From positions 1-20,347 of the forward strand of contig NZ_SUTK01000030.1 in NCBI RefSeq assembly GCF_015062905.1: a stretch of DNA of 20,347 bases, written 5' to 3'. Source of the stretch: Methanobrevibacter thaueri (GTDB lineage: Archaea; Methanobacteriota; Methanobacteria; Methanobacteriales; Methanobacteriaceae). Position numbers and translations under genes: made by a program. Positions 14,243-20,347 of this stretch are shown here, piece by piece (position 1 is the stretch's first letter; each line of letters opens with the position of its first letter). The notes under the pieces were generated by a model. The model saw only the letters and a list, made by a program, of their open reading frames with translations. It did not search any database and was not told where the DNA came from.

Positions 14243-15496
14243 CTAAAGGTCTTTTGGATTTGTAATTGTTCCTGTAATTGCTGAAGCTGCAACTACCTTT
14301 GAATTTGACAGGTAAACTTCGGATTTAGGGTCTCCCATCCTTCCCTTGAAGTTCCTGTTTGTTGTTGAGATGCAGGATTCTCCCTCGGACAATACACCCA
14401 TGTGTCCTCCTAGGCAAGGTCCGCAGCCGGGATTGCAGATGATTGCGCCTGCGTCGATGAATGTGTTGATGTATCCAAGCTCTATGGCCTGCTTGTAGAT
14501 TTCCCTTGAGGCCGGAAGTATGAGCAATCTGATGCTGTCGTCGATTTTATTGCCTTCAAGGATTTTTGCAGCATCCTCCAGGTCTGAAAGCCTTCCGTTT
14601 GTGCATGAGCCTATCAGGCACTGGTCAACGGATGTGCCTTCGATTTTTGATATGTCCTTGACATTGTCCACGTCATTAGGGCATGCTATCTGCGGCTCGA
14701 GGTTGGCTATGTCAAAGTCAAGCTCCCTTTCATAGCTTGCGTCCGCGTCGGACCTGACTATGTTCAGCTGTGATTCGCTTTTGCCTGTCCTCTGGCAGAT
14801 GTAGTCTATTACTTCCCTGTTCGGTTCCATTATTCCGTTTTTGGCTCCCATCTCGATAGCCATGTTGCACATTGTAGCCCTTCCTTCAACGCCCATGTTC
14901 TCTATGGTCTCGCCGCAGAACTCAGCGGTCTTGTATGTGGCGCCGGCTATTCCTATTGTGCCTATTATGTTCAGTATTATGTCCTTCGGAGCGATGTAGT
15001 CATTCATTTTTCCTGTGACGTTCATCCTTATCGCTTCGGGAACCATGAACCATGTCTTTCCGGTTGCCCAAACCATCGCAAGGTCGGTTGCACCCATTCC
15101 TGTTGAGAACGCTCCGAAAGCTCCGTAGGTACATGTGTGTGAATCTGCGCCCACAATGACCTTTCCGGGTTCAACAAGGCCCATCTCCGGAACGACCTGG
15201 TGGCAGATTCCTTCGCCGTGAATGTAGTTTTTTGTGATATTCTGCTTTTTGATGAACTCACGGCAAACCTTCTGGAATTCGGCTGAACCGATGGTGTTTG
15301 CCGGAACGTTGTGGTCGAATATTATCGCTATCTTTTCAGGGTCCCATACCTTGTCGGTAATCTTTTCGAATGTCTTTATTGCAGGTGGGCTTGTTCCGTC
15401 GTGGGACATTGCAAGATCCACCGGAATCTCGATGATTTCGCCCGGTGTGACCTCATGGCCCGCCTTTGCGGAAAGTATCTTTTCAGTAATGTTCAT
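14243..15496 (-). CDS. hacA: (Homo)n-aconitase large subunit, coenzyme B biosynthesis
   Basis: HacA with its small subunit HacB isomerises homocitrate and its longer homologues during chain extension of 2-oxoglutarate to 2-oxosuberate, the precursor of the 7-mercaptoheptanoyl part of coenzyme B. The 417-residue protein has the aconitase large-subunit signatures: MSHDGTSPP, GADSHTCTYGAFG, CLIGSCTNGRLSDLEDAA and NPGCGPCLGGHMG. The last two supply the three cysteines that hold the 4Fe-4S cluster. The small subunit is not in this window. ATG 15496 is chosen because GGTTAT ends four bases before it; ATG 15502 is only two bases from that site. It follows aksA directly and precedes the DUF98 genes, which supports the coenzyme B role over leucine biosynthesis. 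Confidence 0.92.
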   Translation of the reverse strand: MNITEKILSAKAGHEVTPGEIIEIPVDLAMSHDGTSPPAIKTFEKITDKVWDPEKIAIIFDHNVPANTIGSAEFQKVCREFIKKQNITKNYIHGEGICHQVVPEMGLVEPGKVIVGADSHTCTYGAFGAFSTGMGATDLAMVWATGKTWFMVPEAIRMNVTGKMNDYIAPKDIILNIIGTIGIAGATYKTAEFCGETIENMGVEGRATMCNMAIEMGAKNGIMEPNREVIDYICQRTGKSESQLNIVRSDADASYERELDFDIANLEPQIACPNDVDNVKDISKIEGTSVDQCLIGSCTNGRLSDLEDAAKILEGNKIDDSIRLLILPASREIYKQAIELGYINTFIDAGAIICNPGCGPCLGGHMGVLSEGESCISTTNRNFKGRMGDPKSEVYLSNSKVVAASAITGTITNPKDL

Positions 15497-15505
15497 AATC
15501 ATAAC

Positions 15506-16669
15506 CTATTTTTTAGTGTTTTTCACTATTTCCTTGAATACCTGATCGTTGATGTATTTTCCTTCTTCCCTTTGCTTTTTGACCTGCCTTACGATTTCAA
15601 TCAGTTCGTCATCGCTAACGTCAAGCTCGCATTCGTTGAGCTTGGCTCTTACTGCCCTGCAGCCTGAATGCTTTCCAAGCACCAGCTGGCGTTTCTGGCC
15701 GACAAGCTCAGGAAGGTACGGTTCGTAGCACAGCGGCTCCTCTATGACCGCATCGACATGGATTCCGGATTCGTGTCTGAAGACGTTGTTTCCAACAACC
15801 GGCTTGTTGTATGGAATAGGAAGTCCGCTTGCCTTTGACACAAGGTCTGAAAGCTCCTTGATGTATTTGGTCTTGAATCCGTAGTCCTTTCCGTAGAGGA
15901 TTTTCATTGCCATGATAAGCTCTTCAAGGGAGGCGTTTCCTGCCCTTTCACCGATTCCGTTGACGGTGGTTGACACTGCCTTTGCACCTGCAAGCACACC
16001 GACGATTGAGTTTATGACGGCAAGTCCGAAGTCGTTGTGGAGGTGAACGGCAAGGTCAAGCTTCAGGTCCTTTGTGAGTTCCCTTACAAGATAGTCGATA
16101 CCCTGAGGGGTGATTGCACCTGTTGTGTCTGCAATGTGAACCCTGTCGGCTCCGCACTCTTCAGCTTTGCCGTAGATTCTCTTCAGGAACTCTATGTCTG
16201 TTCTTGTTGCGTCCTCTGCTGAAAATGCAACGAAAAGCCCATGGTCCTTTGCATAGTCCACTGCGGTTTCACACAGGTTTATGGCATCCTGCCTTGTGAT
16301 GTGCATCTTGTGGTCAAGGTGGATGTCTGATGTTCCCACAAATGTGATTACCCCGTCCACGTCACAGTCAAGGGCTGCGTCTATGTCTTCAGGCTTTGTT
16401 CTTGTAAGACCCAGGATTGTGGCGTCAAGGCCTTCGTTTGCTATTGCCTTTACGCTTTCCTTCTCCTTTTCTGAAACAATCGGGAAACCTGCCTCAATCT
16501 GATGGATCTTGAACTGGTCAAGCTTTCTTGCTATTTCAAGCTTTTCATCGAAACTGAAGCATACTCCAGGGGTCTGTTCGCCGTCCCTTAGTGTTGTATC
16601 ATATATGGTAATGTCTTCAGGGAATGTCAGTTCGCATTCTTTGTTATAATGACTTATAAAATATTGCAA
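15506..16669 (-). CDS. aksA: (Homo)n-citrate synthase AksA
   Basis: AksA condenses acetyl-CoA with 2-oxoglutarate, then with 2-oxoadipate and 2-oxopimelate, in the chain extension that leads to coenzyme B. The 387-residue protein has the isopropylmalate/homocitrate synthase motifs: YDTTLRDGEQTPGV (R28, D29), HLHNDFGLA with metal-binding histidines, NGIGERAGNASLEE and FRHESGIHVDA. It is shorter than LeuA and has no C-terminal leucine-binding domain, which with the hacA neighbour favours AksA. The start is TTG 16669, with GTGAT three bases upstream. A TATA-like stretch is present, so it is probably the first gene of the aksA-hacA-DUF98-fen unit, although read-through from the upstream CYTH gene is possible. 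Confidence 0.92.
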   Translation of the reverse strand: MQYFISHYNKECELTFPEDITIYDTTLRDGEQTPGVCFSFDEKLEIARKLDQFKIHQIEAGFPIVSEKEKESVKAIANEGLDATILGLTRTKPEDIDAALDCDVDGVITFVGTSDIHLDHKMHITRQDAINLCETAVDYAKDHGLFVAFSAEDATRTDIEFLKRIYGKAEECGADRVHIADTTGAITPQGIDYLVRELTKDLKLDLAVHLHNDFGLAVINSIVGVLAGAKAVSTTVNGIGERAGNASLEELIMAMKILYGKDYGFKTKYIKELSDLVSKASGLPIPYNKPVVGNNVFRHESGIHVDAVIEEPLCYEPYLPELVGQKRQLVLGKHSGCRAVRAKLNECELDVSDDELIEIVRQVKKQREEGKYINDQVFKEIVKNTKK

Positions 16670-16688
16670 AATATCACTCTAAAATTTT

Positions 16689-16706
16689 TAATATTAATAT
16701 ATAATA
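16689..16706 (-). promoter_or_regulatory. TATA-like region before aksA
   Basis: The minus strand reads AATATTATATATTAATAT here, the best TATA-like block between the CYTH gene and aksA. A start about 25 bases downstream would leave a very short leader that still contains the GTGAT ribosome-binding site. Confidence 0.4.
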
Positions 16707-16710
16707 TTTG

Positions 16711-17250
16711 TCAGTATTCATTATTTAATGTTTCTAATAGTTCCATATATGAGGTTCTCTCAAAGCCGTCAGTGATTCCCAATCTTTCAAAGAGCTTGAA
16801 AATTTCGTCCTGAGCTTCGGTATAGTCATCGCTGTCGCTCAATGCGATTTCTATTTCCATATATGGCGGAAGGCCTTCGACATCGTCAAGTGATATTTCA
16901 AAGTTTTCGAACTGGTAGTATCGGCGGCTTTTCCTGACGGTTCTTGCCGGCTTGAAGCCGATTTCGGTGAATATGTCGCTTGCCTTTTCAGCGCTTTCGA
17001 TGCTCATCTCGACTTCCTTTCTGGTCTTTGCCTTGTCGTTGAGCTTCGGACCCTTGTATGTTATGAATGTGTCATTGTCTGTTGTCCTGATTCTTAAGGC
17101 CTCGTCGGTCTGGGCAAAGTCAACTATAGGGCTTTGAAAGTAGATGTCCTCCTGGATTTCTGTCTTTGTTTTTTTTGCACCCAGACTTTCAAGCCTCTTT
17201 TCCATTTCCTCAAAGCTATCGATCCTAGCTTTCACTTCAACTTCAATCAT
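16711..17250 (-). CDS. CYTH-domain protein (CyaB / class IV adenylyl cyclase-like)
   Basis: This 179-residue CYTH tunnel-fold protein has the defining N-terminal E-x-E-x-K, here E3-V-E5-V-K7. It is followed by basic and acidic residues lining the tunnel: LRIRTTDN, TYKGP, TRKEVE, VRKSRRYY, ISLDDVEGLPPYMEIEI. Relatives hydrolyse triphosphates such as inorganic triphosphate or thiamine triphosphate, or cyclise ATP to cyclic AMP. Archaeal members are usually annotated as class IV adenylyl cyclase, but the true reaction is uncertain. ATG 17250 has only a partial ribosome-binding site (TTGAT three bases upstream). A CATATAAT box about 35-40 bases upstream suggests a short leader. Confidence 0.85.
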   Translation of the reverse strand: MIEVEVKARIDSFEEMEKRLESLGAKKTKTEIQEDIYFQSPIVDFAQTDEALRIRTTDNDTFITYKGPKLNDKAKTRKEVEMSIESAEKASDIFTEIGFKPARTVRKSRRYYQFENFEISLDDVEGLPPYMEIEIALSDSDDYTEAQDEIFKLFERLGITDGFERTSYMELLETLNNEY

Positions 17251-17816
17251 GGTATCAATTTTTTAATTTTTTTCTTATTGAATTATATGATTTCCAAATT
17301 TAAAAAATTTTCAATCATGTGCAATTTTCACTTATATTTTGTCGGCTCTGCAGGTCGGATGCTGTCTGCGGTCATTCATAATGGGAATCTAATGACTGGC
17401 ATATTTTAGGCAATGTTATCGGATGGCCGTAATTGGAAATTCATATTTTCCGTAAAGAATCTATGACATTGTTTAAATGGGGAAGTTATTTATTTAAAAT
17501 TGATTTTGATTTTTGGATTTTTTTAAATATTCCTTAAAAAGAGTCTGTCTATTTGATTTTGGTGATGTAATGCTGAAATTCAGTAACATTTATAAATACC
17601 TATTATCAATACATGAATTTGAATTTCATTTATAAAGGGGCCTTGATTTCAAAAATTTAAAATTTTCAAATTTTTTAAAAAATGTAAAATAATTTCCAAA
17701 TAAACATACCTTTATATACTATTTAAATAATATATTTAACTAGTAAAAATTTAACTAATTTTTTGTTTTCTTAAATTTTACTATTCTACTTTTAAAAATG
17801 AATTGGAGGTTTTAAA
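17251..17816. other. Long AT-rich spacer between divergent cyaB-like gene and tbp
   Basis: No gene is supported in this 566-base spacer. It holds the promoter regions of the two divergent genes and is mostly very AT-rich. One island, about 17341-17435, is clearly richer in G and C. It contains GTCATT (17371-17376) pairing with AATGAC (17391-17396), and a repeated GTCGG at 17341 and 17354. It could be a small RNA, a regulatory site or a decayed remnant. The rest shows scattered T-runs and the tbp TATA box. Confidence 0.5.
17711..17718 (+). promoter_or_regulatory. tbp TATA box
   Basis: TTTATATA at 17711-17718 is a consensus archaeal TATA box. A start about 25 bases downstream would give a leader of roughly 70-75 bases. 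Since the product is TATA-binding protein itself, autoregulation at this box is conceivable. Confidence 0.5.
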
Positions 17817-18362
17817 TTGACCGATGTTGATATTAAAATTGAAAACATTGTTGCTTCTGCAAGCATTGGAAAGGACATCGTCTTGACTGAAGTGTCCGAA
17901 GCTTTAGAAGGGGTTAATTTTAATCGTGAACAGTTTCCGGGATTAGTATTTAAGCTAAAAGATCCCAAAACAGCAGCATTAATATTTAGCTCTGGTAAGC
18001 TTGTTTGTACTGGAGCAAAATCTATAGATGATTCCAAATTGGCAATCAAGAAAACTGTAGATTTGATGAGGACTATCGATACTGAAATTCCTCATGAATT
18101 TGACATTAAAATTCAAAACATCGTGGCTTCTGCGAATTTAGAATCCACATTAAATTTAGAAGCGGTAGCTTTGGAATTAGAAGACACTGAATACGAACCT
18201 GAACAATTTCCGGGTTTAGTATACAGGTTATCCGACCCTAAAGTGGTCTTATTATTATTTGGTTCCGGTAAGGTTGTTTGTACCGGTGCAAAAACCAAAG
18301 ATGACGCTAAATTAGGCGTCGAAAGAGCTTACGACAGATTAAGTGAGCTAGATTTAATATAA
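17817..18362 (+). CDS. tbp: TATA-binding protein
   Basis: TBP is the general transcription factor that binds TATA boxes and recruits TFB and RNA polymerase. The 181-residue protein is two direct repeats of about 88 residues. Each begins with IKIENIVAS or IKIQNIVAS, continues through EQFPGLVF or EQFPGLVY, and ends with SGKLVCTGAK or SGKVVCTGAK. The two halves form the saddle. The start is TTG 17817, with a strong site GGAGGT (17805-17810) six bases upstream. There is no acidic C-terminal tail. serB begins 12 bases after the stop, so the two are probably one operon. Confidence 0.97.
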   Translation: MTDVDIKIENIVASASIGKDIVLTEVSEALEGVNFNREQFPGLVFKLKDPKTAALIFSSGKLVCTGAKSIDDSKLAIKKTVDLMRTIDTEIPHEFDIKIQNIVASANLESTLNLEAVALELEDTEYEPEQFPGLVYRLSDPKVVLLLFGSGKVVCTGAKTKDDAKLGVERAYDRLSELDLI

Positions 18363-18374
18363 TTGGTGGTATTA

Positions 18375-20015
18375 TTGATTAAACTTGTAGTATTTGACTT
18401 AGATAACGTTATTATTGATGGTGAAGCAATAGATGAGATAGGTAAATTAGCAAATGTTGAAGATGACATAGCTGAAATCACTGAAAAGGCTATGCAAGGT
18501 GAAATTGACTTTGAAACTTCCATTAAAGACAGAGTACAACTTCTCGAAGGAACTTCCATTGAAGAAATCGAAAAAGTTGCCGAAGATCTTCCATTAATGC
18601 CTGGAGCTTGCAAAACCATCAAATGTCTAAAAGATAAAGGTGTAGATGTAGCTATCATTAGTGGTAGTTTTGATGTAGTGGCTGATAAAGTATCTGATAA
18701 ACTTGGAGTTGACACAGTTTATACAAATAGTTTCACAGTCGAAGATGGTAAATTAACTGGCGAAGTGACTGGTCCTCTCGTATCCGGTTCCAAACTGGAC
18801 GTATTGAAAGACCACGTCGAAGAAGCAGGAATTACTTTGGATGAAGTAGTTGCTGTTGGAGATGGCGCTAACGACATTTCCATGATCGAATCAGCAGGAT
18901 GCGGAATTGCATTCAATGCAAAAGACTCCGTTAAAGAAATTGCTGATGTTGTAGTAGAGGAAAAAGACTTGTGCAAAGTCTTATGTGAAATCTGTAATCA
19001 ATTAACCACTGATGATGCTGAAGAAGAAACTGTAGAAGAAGAAGTAGAAGCTCAAGAAGCTGAAAGCGATGCTGAAACCGAAGAAGAAGTTCAAGAAGTA
19101 GAAGCTGAAGAGGAAGCTGCTGAAGAAACCGAAGAAGCTGAAGCTGAAGAAGAAGCTCCTGAAGAAAAACCTGAATTTGTTCTTGCTGACACCATGGAAG
19201 GTGTAAGAAAACAAAAAGATGAAAAAGAAGCTGAAATCGCTAAAGTTGCTGAAGAAAGGGAAGAGTTCAACAAAACAGCTCGTGAACAACGTAAAATCAG
19301 AGATGAATTAAACGCTTCCTTAAAAGAAAACCTAAACAAGGCTATTGAATACAGAAACGAGCGTAATGAAATCAACAAAGAAGTTGAAGCTGCTAAAAAA
19401 GCTCGTAATGAAGCAAACAACAAAATCAAAAGTCTTGAATGGAATTCAGGCAAACGTAACAAAGTGAAAATCGAAAACGAAATCAAAAAGATTGATAAAA
19501 TCATTGAAACTCGCGTTCTCGATATCAAAAAAGAAAATCAGCTTGTTAAAAATGCCAACGACTTAAGAAAACAGTTAATGGAAATTCATGAAGATGAATC
19601 CGTTAAGGCTGAAGCTGACGAGCTCAGGAAACAATCCGAAGAGGAACACGAAAAAGTTATTGAACTTTCCGAAAAAGCTCAAGCAGCTCACGAAGAAATG
19701 CTTAAATACTTCAGAAAAACCGATGACATCAGAACTGCAGCTGACGAAGCTCACAAAAACTTTGTTGAAGCACGCAGAAATGCATCTGCAAAACATGAAG
19801 AATTCAAAGCTATCTTAAGTGATATCCATGTTATCAACAAGAAGTTAGGTTCCAACAAACCTAAACGCAGAAAATCAGATAACAAAGGATCTTCCGGCGG
19901 TAACAAAAACCGTGAAGAAAGGCAAAGAGCTCAAGAAATCTTTGATAAATTCAAACAAGGTGGAAAAGTCTCTACTGAAGAGATTTTACTCTTGCAAAAA
20001 TATAATATAGGTTAA
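18375..20015 (+). CDS. serB: Phosphoserine phosphatase (SerB) domain fused to a long coiled coil
   Basis: This is a 546-residue fusion. Residues 1-210 are a HAD-family SerB domain, the last step of serine biosynthesis. Nucleophile D8 and acid D10 are in FDLDNV, E17 and R53 match substrate contacts of archaeal SerB, the SGSFD motif is at 96-100, K140 is present, and GDGANDIS is at 162-169. All catalytic residues are present, though the usual serine after the second aspartate is N11. Residues 213-268 are almost only Glu/Ala/Val. Residues 279-500 form a charged coiled coil, followed by a lysine/arginine-rich stretch and a C-terminal TEEILLLQKYNIG. The second half resembles archaeal coiled-coil proteins I recall as COG1340. 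The start is TTG 18375, four bases after GGTGGT. A hairpin spans the stop codon. Confidence 0.88.
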   Translation: MIKLVVFDLDNVIIDGEAIDEIGKLANVEDDIAEITEKAMQGEIDFETSIKDRVQLLEGTSIEEIEKVAEDLPLMPGACKTIKCLKDKGVDVAIISGSFDVVADKVSDKLGVDTVYTNSFTVEDGKLTGEVTGPLVSGSKLDVLKDHVEEAGITLDEVVAVGDGANDISMIESAGCGIAFNAKDSVKEIADVVVEEKDLCKVLCEICNQLTTDDAEEETVEEEVEAQEAESDAETEEEVQEVEAEEEAAEETEEAEAEEEAPEEKPEFVLADTMEGVRKQKDEKEAEIAKVAEEREEFNKTAREQRKIRDELNASLKENLNKAIEYRNERNEINKEVEAAKKARNEANNKIKSLEWNSGKRNKVKIENEIKKIDKIIETRVLDIKKENQLVKNANDLRKQLMEIHEDESVKAEADELRKQSEEEHEKVIELSEKAQAAHEEMLKYFRKTDDIRTAADEAHKNFVEARRNASAKHEEFKAILSDIHVINKKLGSNKPKRRKSDNKGSSGGNKNREERQRAQEIFDKFKQGGKVSTEEILLLQKYNIG

Positions 20016-20047
20016 ACTCGTTTAACCTTACCATTTTCTTTTTTTTT
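20009..20047 (+). terminator. Stop-codon hairpin plus T9 after serB
   Basis: AGGTTAAAC (20009-20017) and GTTTAACCT (20020-20028) form a perfect inverted repeat whose 5' arm contains the stop codon (20013-20015). The innermost pair probably opens to leave a 4-base loop. T9 follows at 20039-20047, and the next gene's ribosome-binding site starts directly after it. Confidence 0.6.
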
Positions 20048-20058
20048 AAGGTTTTAGC

Positions 20059-20220
20059 ATGGCAGAAGAAAAGATTGAAACCTGCTTTATCTGCGGCAAG
20101 AAGTTCGACATGAACAAGGCGGATCTGGCTTATTACCGTAACGGCAAATATCCGATCTGTGATTTTTGCGCTGATTTTTACAGATTTTATGGAGAAGATT
20201 TAACTCCTAAAAAAGAATAA
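20059..20220 (+). CDS. Small zinc-ribbon protein (53 residues)
   Basis: A short open frame begins at ATG 20059 with AAGGTTTT as a ribosome-binding site three bases upstream. The protein has two CxxC knuckles, CFIC at residues 9-12 and CDFC at 34-37, separated by 21 residues. This is typical of a structural zinc ribbon. The rest is rich in aromatic residues (FYRFYGED) and lysine. It has no membrane segment. Similar tiny zinc ribbons act as nucleic-acid- or protein-binding modules, but I do not recognise this family and assign no function. It follows serB after a hairpin/T9 and is closed by T11. Confidence 0.75.
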   Translation: MAEEKIETCFICGKKFDMNKADLAYYRNGKYPICDFCADFYRFYGEDLTPKKE

Positions 20221-20231
20221 TTTTTTTTTTT
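20221..20231 (+). terminator. T11 tract after the zinc-ribbon gene
   Basis: Eleven T residues directly follow the stop codon, the longest U-tract in the window and a likely terminator for the tbp-serB-zinc-ribbon unit. Confidence 0.65.
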
Positions 20232-20236
20232 AATTG

Positions 20237-20263
20237 GATTAGGGTTTAGATAACCTACTAATC
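20237..20263. terminator. Hairpin between convergent genes, spanning the glf stop
   Basis: GATTAG plus GGTT (20237-20246) pairs with AACC (20252-20255) and CTAATC (20258-20263), with a 2-base bulge and 5-base loop. The 3' arm on the plus strand contains the glf stop codon. On the plus strand it lies just beyond the T11 tract. Confidence 0.45.
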
Positions 20264-20347
20264 TAGATTTTTTACAATCTTGAGGGCCTCGTCGATTACC
20301 TGCCACATGTCGAAGTACTGGTACATTCCAAGCCTTCCTCCGAAAAT
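20258..20347 (-). CDS. glf: UDP-galactopyranose mutase, C-terminal end (partial)
   Basis: The minus strand enters from the right edge and ends at TAG 20260-20258, giving 29 residues. They contain FGGRLGMYQYFDM followed by WQVIDEALK, the conserved C-terminal motif of UDP-galactopyranose mutase (FGGRLGxYxYxDM). This flavoenzyme makes UDP-galactofuranose for surface polysaccharides. Only the tail is visible, so start, cofactor-binding site and integrity cannot be judged. Confidence 0.85.
   Translation of the reverse strand: MFGGRLGMYQYFDMWQVIDEALKIVKNLD

Noticed and set aside
17134..17409. A 91-codon plus-strand frame opposite the CYTH gene and its promoter.
   Set aside because: It is antisense to a clear gene, has no ribosome-binding site and shows no recognisable domain.
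17427..17450. GGAA...TTCC around 17431 as a second NrpR operator.
   Set aside because: The half-sites are nine bases apart instead of six, and no nitrogen gene is adjacent.
17554..17581. GTGATGT followed by CTGA, resembling box C and box D of a guide RNA.
   Set aside because: The boxes are only a few bases apart, the C box deviates, and no second C'/D' pair or guide spacer is present.
1..20347. CRISPR arrays, insertion sequences or prophage genes.
   Set aside because: No regularly spaced repeats, transposase, integrase or phage-like frames are seen; the gene content is core methanogen metabolism and information processing.

Overview
The window is a 20.3 kb piece of a methanogenic archaeal chromosome. 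It is most likely from Methanobacteriales and close to Methanobrevibacter; this placement is recalled from gene content and style, not searched. Evidence: formylmethanofuran dehydrogenase genes, the coenzyme B enzymes AksA and HacA, TATA-binding protein, FEN1 with a PCNA-binding tail, a tRNA with an archaeal bulge-helix-bulge intron, very AT-rich spacers with TTTATATA-type promoters, and Shine-Dalgarno (SD) sites resembling GGTGAT three to four bases before the start codon.

Layout. (1) 1-4355, plus strand: the end of an fwd operon (tail of an upstream gene, probably fwdD, then fwdB, fwdA, fwdC) and a small conserved protein behind a hairpin/U-tract. (2) 8914-4431, minus strand: an iron-sulfur aldo/keto reductase, then glutamine synthetase followed by the nitrogen repressor NrpR. 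A perfect NrpR operator lies before glnA, so the repressor appears to regulate its own operon. (3) 9023-9132, minus strand: intron-containing elongator tRNA-Met. (4) 9330-11256, plus strand: adenosyl/inosylhomocysteine hydrolase and a DUF2119-like protein with a zinc-hydrolase signature. (5) 11257-11533: a convergent spacer with an unusually structured element, the best candidate here for an undescribed RNA. (6) 17250-11534, minus strand: CYTH protein, then a tightly packed run aksA, hacA, three tandem DUF98 paralogues and FEN1. (7) 17251-17816: a long AT-rich spacer with the tbp promoter. (8) 17817-20220, plus strand: tbp, a phosphoserine phosphatase domain fused to a long coiled coil, and a 53-residue zinc-ribbon protein. 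(9) 20347-20258, minus strand: the tail of a UDP-galactopyranose mutase gene.

How the genes work together: fwd enters CO2 into methanogenesis, and aksA/hacA build the carbon chain of coenzyme B. GlnA/NrpR handle ammonia assimilation and 2-oxoglutarate sensing. The hydrolase recycles the by-product of S-adenosylmethionine methylation.

Main points for a second look: the tandem-hairpin element at 11257-11458; a 12-base perfect complement between the tRNA intron end and the tRNA trailer; stop-codon-spanning hairpins plus U-tracts at four co-directional junctions; the triplicated DUF98 genes with one divergent copy; and the SerB-coiled-coil fusion.
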